Shown here: in pieces, positions 34,112 to 43,180 of the stretch
Layout: each line of letters starts with the position of its first letter
Position numbering within the stretch: the stretch's first letter is position 1
Source: Clavulina sp. PMI_390
Lineage: Eukaryota; Basidiomycota; Agaricomycetes; Cantharellales; Hydnaceae
Length of the DNA stretch: 43,180 nucleotides
Assembly (NCBI GenBank): GCA_015039315.1
Contig: WIDE01000169.1
Coordinates: 4,112-47,291 of the forward strand
Direction of reading: 5' to 3'
Program-made: the position numbers and the translations under genes
Notes under the pieces: generated by a model
Seen by the model: the letters and a program-made list of their open reading frames with translations, nothing else
What the model was told of the DNA's origin: nothing
The model's database searches: none

Positions 34112-35137
34112 ATGTCAGGAGAGAAGGAAGAAGCTTTCTACCTAAGGTTCGTGCTTCTTAAGAACTGCTTGTCATCTTGGATCGCTTGCTGACTTGGCGG
34201 TTGCAAATTTAGATACTAGTCAGTGCCCAACTTTTGCCTCGAGTCTCAGTGAAGCGAACATTACGATCTTACTGACGCGCACAATTCCACTTTTGCGCGC
34301 TCCTTAATCTTGATTCTCAATGGGAATTTCTGGATATCTTTCCCAAACAATCTGGATCCTCCCATCGAAATGTTTGCTACACGATCAACCCAACAGTGTG
34401 GGCCACTCTGGGCGACACGGACACGAGTTCCTGGAATTCGAGTATGACAATGGACGACTTCGTTATGCCAACAACTCGAACTATCGTAATGACAGTCTGA
34501 TTCGCAAAGAAAGTGCGTTACCGATCCTTATGCCGTACCACCTACCATGCGAACTAATGATTCTTTTTCTCCATGCTACCGTAATTTTCTGTTTTCCGAC
34601 CTTTTTACCAGTGTACGTCTCCCCACTAGTCGTGAAGGAGCTAAAGCGTATAGTGGAAGCGAGTGAGATTGTCAAGTATGTTTACTTCCTACTTTCTTCT
34701 CCACTCGATTTGCGCTGACTAGAGGTGCATCACAACGCGAACAGGGAAGATGATACCAACTGGCCGAAGAAAAACATCGTCGGGAAGCAGGAGATCGAAA
34801 TTCGGATAGGGAATGATCACATTGCTTTCGAGGTTTGTATCACTACAACACTCCCTTTGCCTCCAAAGCGAAAACTAACGAAATTATCATTACTGGAAAG
34901 ACTGCAAAAATCGGGTCGCTGGTCGACGTGCAAGACAGCGAAGATCCTGATGGACTTCGTGTGTTTTACTACCTCGTGCAGGATCTAAAGGTACGTTTTG
35001 TATCACTACTCTTACGTTGACCTCAATTCGATCAGATGATGGAACCAGAAGCTGAAAAATGATCTGCCTTTCATTTGGTTATGTAGTGCCTGATCTTCTC
35101 TCTCATCACCCTCCACTTCAAGATTAAGCCGATTTAG
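34112..35137 (+). CDS. mago: Mago nashi, exon junction complex core protein
   Basis: Exons 34112-34146, 34213-34218, 34397-34512, 34612-34675, 34745-34832, 34901-34990 and 35087-35137 give 149 aa. Sequence follows the family closely: [86 protein letters not shown] and the invariant C-terminus [13 protein letters not shown]. Mago pairs with Y14 in the exon junction complex, acting on spliced mRNA in the nucleus and cytoplasm. The second exon is only six nt (ATACTA) between TTTAG and GTCAGT; it is needed to build the conserved RYYVGH, and skipping it keeps frame but deletes two residues. Confidence 0.92.
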
Positions 35138-35796
35138 TAAACTTGCCGCCTGTCTTGCTATTTCCTTTCCCTCCGCACTGTCTGTTTTCCGATGCTGTAA
35201 TATCAATCCATCAATAATTGTTCAGCCCAGCTATTCTTTACCGCGTTCTCTCTCAGTACTTGTACGCGAGGTGTTTCAGTCTAAGTTCTGTCGGCTCATC
35301 CAAGTGGTTTCGGTGTTTCAATGCTTCGAAGCTCTCTATCTCGCCCGAAAGGAACAAAGAGACCTAATCTCGCCAGTGCCTCCTGATCCCCAATTCTGTT
35401 ATGATATGCACGTATGGTGTGGCGTTCACATGAGCTGCGCTTCCCCAATACCCCCACTGCGAAACGCTTGTTGGTCGATCAACACTAAGGAATGGTAGTA
35501 TCGAAGCCCATGGGGTTACGCTCCCCAAGGAACAGTGATATCACTGGGTTTTCTAGGACACCAAAGCGAAATGAGCCTCATCTAAGAACACACATGAGCG
35601 CTCTAGGAGAAACGTTAACTGGCCCGGACGATGTCCTCGATTCTCGTCAGGTATTCGATGTCCTCATTTCGCACAGGTAGTCATAGCATAAAGTGCATAG
35701 GCTGGCATAATCTACATTGATACATGGGCGTAAGCTTCTCAACATCCTACTCTTCCCCCCAATATCGTTGGGACCAGAAGCATGCGCGCGCCTACG
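35138..35796. other. Intergenic region between convergent mago and LRR genes
   Basis: Should hold the two 3' untranslated regions. Short open frames (35271-35498, 35492-35680) show no motifs. Nothing else seen. Confidence 0.5.
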
Positions 35797-38077
35797 TCAG
35801 ACCGCATGAAGGAAGAGCAATTGTAATAATGCGATGCCAAAGGTAATGGCATACGCTGTCTCAATAGAAGACTCCCAAACGGCCCTTGCACTGCTGTCAT
35901 AATGCAGTGGTGGCCGGTCCTTCCCATCAGCGCCGGTACTAGCATATAGCTCGGACATTGGGGGCACATCATCCGCCAGGTCGTGCTGGGTAGGCTTTTT
36001 ATTCTTCAGAAGACTTGAGTTAGAGCTTCCGATGGAGGTGGATGTCGGCGCCGGCAAAGGCGTAGGAACGGCCTCTGGCCCTTTAGGCGCCTGCGGAATC
36101 GGATGAACATGCAGCAGTGGTGGAAGCTGGGGGTGGCCTATTGTGGCGTTCGTGATGTTATATACGGGCTGTGTCATAGTCGAGGCCATGGATACGGCTG
36201 GAGTCGAAGACGAAGGTGGCGCTGAGATGTCCAGGTGAATAGCAGCGGCAGGGCTACGAGGATGTGTAGCGGTGATAGGGATAGCCAAACTATCAGGAGG
36301 GGCAGTAGGGGCGGAAATATTGGTAGGAGTGCTGGGAATTGTGTGAGTAGCATCACTTGGGATGGGAGCTGAAGGAACTCCAGGAGGGAGCGCTGGAACA
36401 GGGGTATTGGGGTTCGGGGTGTCTGGTGCATGCGGAACCGGGGCAACTGAAGGAGAAAGTACATTTGAGGGAGCGGGCGTCGATGCAGGGCTGTTCGTCA
36501 CAGAAGCAATACTGGGAAGCGATGAGATCATCAAGAATAGGGGATCGAGGTCAATATCATTGTCTCTTGTCTGGCGAGTTCCCCCCGGTTTCCCCGCAGC
36601 AGTATTAAGGAAGTATGGTTTCATATTCGGTTTGGAAGCAGATCCAGATTCGCCAGGATTGGTGTCAGCTTTGGGTATGGGGGTACTGGTGGTCACGCCA
36701 GCGGCAGTCGCATTGGGAGGTGCAGTGTTGGGCGAGTTGGGGTTGGTTCCACTCGAGTGTGGCTGCAGACATTTATTTGCTAAACTCTTTCCGTCGTTCA
36801 TCGTATCTTGACTAGGGAGTCCCTGTAAGTCATTTGGGAGAGCGTTGCAAGATGTCAGAGATGTAGGTGCGGGTGTGCTGGGGAAGATCCCAGAGAAATG
36901 ATTGCCGCCGAGGTAGAGATGCGAAAGTCGGTCCAGCTCCGATACATCATGTGGGAAGGGTCCATTGAGGGAGTTATTTCGCACGTCAAAACGCTGAAGG
37001 GAGTCGAGGGCTGTGAGATCGAACAAAGGCCCGGTGCTTGTGAAAAAGAACACCATGTTAGTGGTCTATGGCATTTTAGAACAAATGGAAAACATACAAG
37101 GAGTTATTGGCTGCGTTAAATATTTGTAGGCTCGTCGCTCCGCTTAAATCAGGCAGCGTGCCTTTAATCTGATTCCCGTTCACTTCGAGACGTTGTAGAA
37201 CGGGAATAGAGGAAGAAATCGCCAAGCCGCCGAAGCGATTATTGTTGATCTGGATATTGGACAAGCTGGGGCCAGAGAAGCCCACGAACCCAGAGAGTTG
37301 GTTGTTCGAAGCATGGATGGTGGTAAGGGCGCTATGAGTAGCAAGCGAGCCAGGTATCGAGCCTGTTAGAATATTATTGCTGATGTCGAGACTCCTAAGT
37401 TTCGCCAGATTACTAAAGGAATCCGGAATATCGCCAGTTATAGAATTGAGACGCAATGATCTATTGGATGAAGCAGTCAGTGGGATCAACAGCCGAAAGA
37501 CAGAATGCTCGTGAACTCACAACTTTTCCAAGTCTGGCAAGGCGAATATCGAGGGGGACATCACACCATCCAATCCGTTACCCGCCAAGTCAAGGGTAGT
37601 TATACTAGTACCTTTACAACCAACGCCGAACCAATTGCAGCAAGGAAGTGAATACTCGCTGCCACCATATGTGTCTCCCTGATTATTCCAGCCGGTTCGG
37701 TTATACCAAGTCTTCCCTCCCATGTCCGAGTAGATCTGCGATAGTGCCTCACAGGATCCAGGTGCGGGCTTAAGGTGAGTCTTGGCGTCATTCGAAGCAG
37801 AACTTGACTCAGGTGTGCTCGTGTTGCCAGTGGCCAGAGGTGCTGATGCGCTGGGTTTGACAGCAGTAGTAGCAGGACTAGGAGGCGATAACCCTAGTCT
37901 GACCCATTCGTCGCGGGAGCCGAGAGCCCATGATTGTCGCCCTCGTAGGATTTGCGGGACCCGAACTCCATGAAAGCTGGGCGGGTCGTTGGAGCCTGCT
38001 GGGAGGCTCCGATGGGTTTCAGGTGAAGCAATTACCAGTCGCAACACTATGAGAATCGAAAGCAAAGATTGATGCAT
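35797..38077 (-). CDS. Cell-surface leucine-rich repeat protein
   Basis: Three exons, 38077-37521, 37460-37098 and 37036-35797, give 719 aa. A signal peptide (MHQSLLSILIVLRLVIAS) is followed by a Ser/Pro linker, a cysteine-capped segment with a CCNWFGVGC motif, and about seven plant-type LRRs (LRLNSITGDIPDSFSNL, LDISNNILTGSIPGSL, INNNRFGGL, LEVNGNQIKGTLPDL, FDVRNNSLNGPFP, LYLGGNHFSGIFP). The second half is a Pro/Thr/Ser-rich stalk of about 300 residues, probably O-mannosylated. A hydrophobic C-terminus (ITFGIALLQLLFLHAV) suits a GPI signal or membrane anchor. The N-terminal cap resembles plant LRRNT (W-x5-W with Cys). Likely extracellular recognition or wall role; ligand unknown. Confidence 0.85.
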
Positions 38078-38138
38078 GGTGAACGAAAGGGCCGAGCGAA
38101 TGAAGGGGATGGCAAGGCACCCAGAAAAGGAGCTAGAG

Positions 38139-38152
38139 GTATTATAAATGAG
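38139..38152 (-). promoter_or_regulatory. TATA-like element of the LRR gene
   Basis: On the minus strand CATTTATAATACC lies about 65-75 bp upstream of the LRR gene ATG (38077), a usual distance for a TATA element with a short leader. Confidence 0.45.
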
Positions 38153-38471
38153 GAAGGTAGCGGAGGTTTCAAGCTTTTCGTCATCTCAATCCCGAGATGA
38201 ATGCTACCGAGGGGTCTAGGCATGAAGAGTGGCGGAAGGTGTCAGAAGTGTCCAGCTTGAAGTCGAGGGGTGATCAGCAGAAGTCTCATCAATCCAAAGG
38301 GACTCTTGCATGACTCAGATGGCTCCTTGACCCCGTATAGATGATTGATTATCATGGGTTCCAACATACCAGAGTGCTTGATGGTAAGCTCCACAGAAAC
38401 GAACGAGTTCTCATTCCGTGTCACATAACGCGTGACGTGATCACCTTTCTGAGCAACTAATAATAGCGAGA

Positions 38472-40207
38472 ATGGAGAGCAACGTCTGCTTGACGCTTTC
38501 CTCTAATGCCCTCTCGCTTCAGCATATAAATTCTGACGTTATAGCGGCCATCGTGTTCTGGCTCGATCCAGTGTCGATTGTCCAATTGAGTCTGGTTCGT
38601 GTTGGCCATTATGATCTTGATAATGTCTTCTAACGAACGAGGCTCCCACGACCTCATCATGCAACACATGGATGCTATTAGACATGTAGAAAACTCCAGT
38701 ATGCGATAGGAAATGACCAGATGGTGTGGCGTCGTGCCTTTCGCGATATCTCGATCGAACACTGTGTTGCTCCACACTCCTTCCCTGAGCTGTCGACCAA
38801 AGATATGAAAAACCTATCGACACGTCCATATCGTCTTTTCGAAAGCCTCCAAGACCTGGAACGACCTCTCCATGCCACACCGAGGAGACTCATTCTTGAT
38901 TATAAGGCGGTGTTCCCGGCCGAGGACTCTGACGGCATCGACAGATTGGACATCGACTATCTTGATCCTTACCTCCTTCCAGGAGGCAGGTGGATCCTAT
39001 CTGGTATGATAGATCACGCGAAGTCATCAACTCACCTGCTTTGTTGGGACAGTGCCGCAGCATACTCTGATGCATCTCCACTGCAACCGGTCGCGACATT
39101 CAAGTGGGAGGGATTGAAGCCGAGATACGAGGGAGACTGGCTAAAAGCCCAACTGTATGGGTCACGGGCCGTGTCCCTTGCCTTTTCGCTATGGAGCTGG
39201 GAAGAGTAAGAGTATCAATATCGGCTCGTTCAACACCTTGATCTAACGCAACTCGCTCTCTCTGCTTTAGAGATGAAATAACCCATGACGTTCTTTGCTT
39301 GAGATGGGGAGCTGCCGCCGCTATGCCATCTATTGAACGTCTGGCTCGCTTTGAGAATTATCATGACTCCATCGGGTACTTTGATCTCAGGAAATGTGAA
39401 CTCCAGGGGGACTATATGATATTTTACGCCACTACCTATATCGTGCTGTGGAACTGGAGAGAAGATCTGATCGGAATCCTTGCGGAGGCTAAGGGCAGTT
39501 ATTGGGTATGGTGGCACCTTTTCGCCTCGTCCACTTGATAACGCACTCTTCTGTTCTAATAGGGTTCCTGTTTCACATTAATACCACCTTACGTCTACGT
39601 CGTCCGTCGCGATATGAGGGAAATTCGGATCATACAGATCCCTAAGCTCCATCAGATGGGAAGCCATGAGGCACTCCAGCCCATTTATCAGGCCTCTGAT
39701 GCATCGTACCCCTTCCTTGATGAGTTCCGAGGGCTAAAATCCCTAACTTTGTTCGTCCTTGACAATTGGAAACCCCCCTCTTCGCGCTCAGGGATGATCG
39801 TACTAAGATTGGAACAACATCTTGGCGAGGATCTATTCTACGTCATCACACTTCAGGGCACAGCTGCTCCAAAATGTTCGCCTCAGCTAAGCACAAGGCT
39901 TCTTGATCATCGTCAAGAATCTGATTGCGCAGCGCTGATGAGTGGCCCGAGAGGAGGCATGGTCATCCTCAAGTATTTGCGATCCAAGGATATTCACGAC
40001 GGCCGATTAGTTTCACACTTCTTCCATCTTGCAGAGGGACCTGCTTGTGGCGAGGTCACTGAGAGAGAAATTATACATACCTTGCCTGATCCTGGTCGCC
40101 TGGGCTCCCTTTGTCTTGTCTCCGGCGTTGCCCTCTCCAGAACCACATACCATGGGGCGAAGCCATATACGCAGGTTGTTTCGGTCTACTGTTTTGACTT
40201 CAAATAA
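38472..40207 (+). CDS. F-box protein
   Basis: Exon 38472-38594 starts with ATG and encodes an F-box helix pair (SDVIAAIVFWLDPVSIVQLSL). Later exons 38721-39205, 39271-39505 and 39563-40207 are clear and in phase; they encode a long region beginning MVWRRAFRDISIEH, with beta-rich segments ending VVSVYCFDFK, likely a propeller-like or substrate-binding domain. Joining 38594 directly to 38721 keeps phase (about 495 aa). But 38640-38685 encodes SHDLIMQHMDAIRH, which resembles the second half of an F-box, so a small middle exon is likely; its borders would need a 35-nt intron, shorter than usual. Expected role: substrate adaptor of an SCF ubiquitin ligase. Substrate unknown. Confidence 0.7.
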
Positions 40208-40243
40208 CCCTGACCGCCTTACGCTTGTAGTTAGCGTTAGGTG

Positions 40244-40525
40244 CTACCCTGTATATAACTTTACACAGAGCAGACGTATACCACAACTGTCACGTTCATT
40301 TTCATTGTCGTATAGTCCGTTCGAGAGTGGAAGACTCGACCCGAACGAATTAGGATCGCGCTCTACGGCATCGAACCCTGAAGCATCGTGGTCATAGTCA
40401 TCAGATGCATCATCGAGAAACTCGACGACAGAGTCAGACGTGGCACGATCGGGGAAGGGATTGTGTGAAGGGGAGGAAGAGTGCGATGGCAGAGTAAAGG
40501 TTGTGGCTATAGAGGGTTTCTAGGG
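40244..40525 (-). pseudogene. Possible orphan 3' exon or gene remnant
   Basis: A minus-strand frame without a start codon opens after an acceptor-like CCCCTAG and runs about 93 codons to TAG at 40244. It has a Ser/Pro/His-rich start and an acidic stretch (FLDDASDDYDHDASG). Composition looks coding, but I find no upstream exon with a start or any family motif. Confidence 0.25.
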
Positions 40526-41137
40526 GCTTCGGGCGATGAAGACTTTTACAACTCTTTGGATCCGCATGTCTTTTAAAATTTATCTTATGAAGTGATGACA
40601 TGGTATACTATACGCCTTACGAGGCGATCTTCTAGTGACCGCCGTCAATATCTCTCCAATTATCCCATGGGACCAAGCACTAAATAATGATGTGGGATTA
40701 TAGACTTCATGAATCGCGAGTTCGCTCAATACAGCCTGGGGGTTAGAAGACAGCTCCGAATATGATGCGTGTTAATCATCTCTAACGTGGCGAGCGTTGA
40801 TATCCGGCGAAGTCTCACGCCTGGCTGGACGGGCTCAAGAACACAGAAGCTACTACTTCGGAGGGTTTTGTATGAACGCTCTCATGGTTTTCTACATATC
40901 ACAATCCAACTTAGGCCGGGTAGAGTAAAGCTGAGTGTAGGATGCTTAATATCATGTTCGCTCTTCAGCCAAGTCGACAGCACAAAACAGTGAGTGGCAG
41001 CTCCGAAAAATCTCGGAGACAAACTGTGAGAGATCTCAGCTCTCTATGTGGAGCTTCATTTGCTAGTCCATGGCTAGGTAACATTTGTGTTGAGTCCCAA
41101 CTCTAGAAGCGTTCGGTTCGCTGGTCGTTACGAGGGA
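40526..41137. other. Intergenic, upstream of scramblase
   Basis: No supported gene. It could contain upstream exons of the orphan minus-strand frame or a longer 5' part of the scramblase frame, which is open from 41087 without an ATG. Confidence 0.4.
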
Positions 41138-42865
41138 ATGGAGTCGTCACGGTCGTCACCCCTCGTGACTGCGACGCTGCCGAGACACTCGCCGATGAGC
41201 TTGCGAGGCTCTACTTCGGCGGTCTTATCACAATACTCGCGCCAACTATGCACAAAGACCTTATATAACACTCTCTATGGCCCTGTCCGCGCTAGGGCCC
41301 GGGTGTCACCTCCTAATTTTCCTGGGGCCACACGATCCTATGCTTTGAGCCGGTCGAACGATGGGACACGCCATCCTCGTTTTGGCTCTGCAACCTCTAT
41401 GGCGAAGCAAGCTCAAAGAGCGCAGCAGAGGAAGGGCGGCGTTAATGCTGTGCCGGAGGCTGAAGCCGTTTGGACGGAGCAACCTGGGCAAACCCTCTAT
41501 GACCACCAGACTGTTATCGTTCCTGGTGAGGACTCCACTGCAGAGGCAGGCTTAAAGAGGCTATTGGAAGTTGATACCGTTGTCGTCGTCCGGTGAGTAG
41601 TCCTTAACCAAAATATGCTCGCTTGAGAGAGCTAAATGCAGAATGGTTTCAGGCAACTCGAGATGCTCAACATTTTCCTTGGCTATGAGCAAGCGAATAA
41701 ATATGCCCTCCTTGACCCCGTGGGGAATCCAGTCGGATTGTGAGTGCTCTCCAATTCCAAAATTCATTATACAGCAGGTCACTGACACCATATCCACCCC
41801 ATTTATCCGGGTATCATCGTCACGATTCGCAGCATGGCGGAAGAGGAAAGAGGATTCCTCAGCACTCTTCAGAGGCAGGTATTCAGAACCCACCGCCCTT
41901 TCAAATCGACGATCTTGGATACCGAAGGGAACGTTGTCCTCAAAGTGAACCGCCCGTTCGCGTGGATCAATTCGCGTACCTTTGTTCAACGCCACGTACT
42001 TGACGAGAATGCCCCGGAAGAGGACACGGTTGTAGGCGAGGTTCAGCAGGTTTGGCACCCGTGGCGCAGAAAGTATAATCTATTCACCGGGTACGTTCGG
42101 AAAGCTGAGCACCCCGGTGGCTCCCGATTGGGCCTGATCACTCCTGTGGCATACATAGGCGACAAGGGGATTTTTCGCAATTCGCGGCGGTTGATATGCC
42201 GTTCCTGTCATGGGACTTCTTTCTCCAAGATGAAGGTCAGCTGGTCTGGTCGGCTAATACTGGGCTTGTTTTGTCGTTGTCTGATGCACTCCTCCAATGG
42301 GTCCTTATCTTATCATGGATGCGCTCCAAATAAGCCAACACCAATATTGCGTCAGTTGTACGAAATTTCACAGGCTTTGGCCGGGAGATCTTCACGGATA
42401 CCGGTAAGTGGGCGAATCTGATTGGATGAAGGGCAGCTTGTCCGCTTTTCATTTGCAAATTGACTTGACTTGCACTCGATGCCGTAACTTTGTCTACCTG
42501 CATTAAAAAAAAACCACCAACAGGGCAGTATGTTATATCGTTTAGGCCAGATCCAGCGGCGCCATCTGTTCGTGCCCAAATGGCGGATGGCAGACAGACA
42601 TTAACGATCCATCGGCCATTGAGTTTGGAGGAGAGAGCGGTAGGCACCTCGCTTAATTATGAACCCTATAGTGACACGATTTGTCTGACTCGACCATTTT
42701 CATTGGATGCAATTCATGCTTCGCCATTCAAATACTTCTTCTGGTGGCTTGGGGTAGACCATACTTGCACTCAGCACGACGTTAGACATAGATTTTTTTT
42801 CGCGACATAGTGAAAGTTCAGGAATGGGTATTCCTTGGTGGATGTTGTTTGGCGGGGATGAATAG
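41138..42865 (+). CDS. Phospholipid scramblase, mitochondrial-type
   Basis: Seven exons, 41138-41592, 41653-41739, 41833-42090, 42159-42235, 42335-42403, 42524-42639 and 42758-42865, give 389 aa. The scramblase beta-barrel domain is recognisable: LLEVDTVVVVRQLEMLNIF, GYEQANKYALLDPVGNPVG, PFKSTILDTEGN, EVQQVWHPWRRKYNLF, FLSWDFFLQDE, VVRNFTGFGREIFTDTGQY and a C-terminal TLDIDFFSRHS. About 100 N-terminal residues are rich in Arg, Ser and Ala without acid clusters, like a mitochondrial presequence; yeast Aim25 is the comparable protein. Family role: movement of phospholipids between bilayer leaflets. I chose ATG 41138; an ATG at 41191 is possible. Tail ends GIPWWMLFGGDE. Confidence 0.88.
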
Positions 42866-43021
42866 TTAGCTCTGATACTTGTGGTACTCGCAATAGACCT
42901 AATCGGATTCTCCATCTATTCACTTTTGGCCTAACAACGCACTCATTATTATTGGCGGCCAGGAACATGCACATGTGTGGAGGGATTCGGCCGATTGAGG
43001 GGTTCGGGTGAACCGCCGCCG

Positions 43022-43034
43022 GCTATAAAGTCCA
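43022..43034 (+). promoter_or_regulatory. TATA box of a gene starting at the window edge
   Basis: GCTATAAAGTCC, followed by a C/T-rich stretch, about 145 bp upstream of an ATG at 43171. It resembles a fungal TATA promoter with a moderately long leader. Confidence 0.5.
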
Positions 43035-43170
43035 ATAGTTTGTCCGTGTTGTACTCCCCGCCTTCTGCTCCCATCCATCGAGAAGAGGAAAAAACTTCAA
43101 AGCCCCCCCTAAGAACTGAGTCTTACCCATAAGAACAGCCCTTCCGCAGACAGCCTCTAGTCATCGTTCG

Positions 43171-43180
43171 ATGGCCACAA
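43171..43180 (+). CDS. Possible start of next gene, cut by window end
   Basis: ATGGCCACA follows the TATA-like element and a leader. Only three codons are visible (Met-Ala-Thr), so the product cannot be named. Confidence 0.3.

Noticed and set aside
38457..39099. Minus-strand open frames across 38.5-39.1 kb
   Set aside because: They are antisense to the F-box gene, whose exons carry clear protein motifs and splice phases.

Overview
The window reads as nuclear DNA of a filamentous basidiomycete. Genes are dense, on both strands, and cut by many short introns (about 46-180 nt, mostly 50-70) with GT...AG ends. Several families (IFI6/IFI27-type proteins, a DUF6533-like membrane protein,TKL-type kinase with HGD catalytic loop, F-box protein, sedolisin) are typical of Agaricomycetes. 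My best guess is a plant- or soil-associated Agaricomycete such as the Rhizoctonia/Ceratobasidium group; the genus is inference only. I found no prokaryotic features, CRISPR array, rRNA or convincing tRNA. Exon joins below were worked out by eye from splice signals, reading phase and family motifs.

Layout: 1.2-2.7 kb, a minus-strand multi-pass membrane protein with an unresolved 5' end. 2.7-4.9 kb, no well-supported gene. 4.9-7.8 kb, two minus-strand IFI6/IFI27-type genes, one small (92 aa) and one with the same domain inside long disordered arms (about 608 aa). 8.4-8.8 kb, a small unrecognised gene. 9.4-13.5 kb, three tandem acireductone dioxygenase genes with identical intron positions. 13.65-15.8 kb, a convergent Zn2Cys6 transcription factor. 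16.9-19.2 kb, a secreted sedolisin protease. 19.5-23.3 kb, a 22-exon TRK potassium transporter, divergent from an NR2C2AP-like gene (23.5-24.0 kb). 24.1-28.4 kb, a ten-exon gene for a 1,239-aa kinase-like protein with a C-terminal zinc finger. 28.9-30.9 kb, a secreted six-hairpin glycosidase. 31.2-32.1 kb, EMC8/9. 32.4-33.9 kb, EAF3/MRG15, divergent from mago nashi (34.1-35.1 kb). 35.8-38.1 kb, a cell-surface LRR protein. 38.5-40.2 kb, an F-box protein. 41.1-42.9 kb, a phospholipid scramblase. At 43.17 kb the next gene may begin.

How genes relate: most are independent housekeeping or accessory genes, not an operon-like system. The clearest local unit is the acireductone dioxygenase array (methionine salvage) with a transcription factor facing its 3' end. 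Two compact divergent pairs (TRK1/NR2C2AP-like, EAF3/mago) probably share promoters. The most unusual items are the kinase-like/zinc-finger protein with NFG in place of DFG, several microexons (6 nt in mago; 8, 15 and 15 nt in TRK1; 13 nt in the kinase gene) and the enlarged IFI6-type protein.
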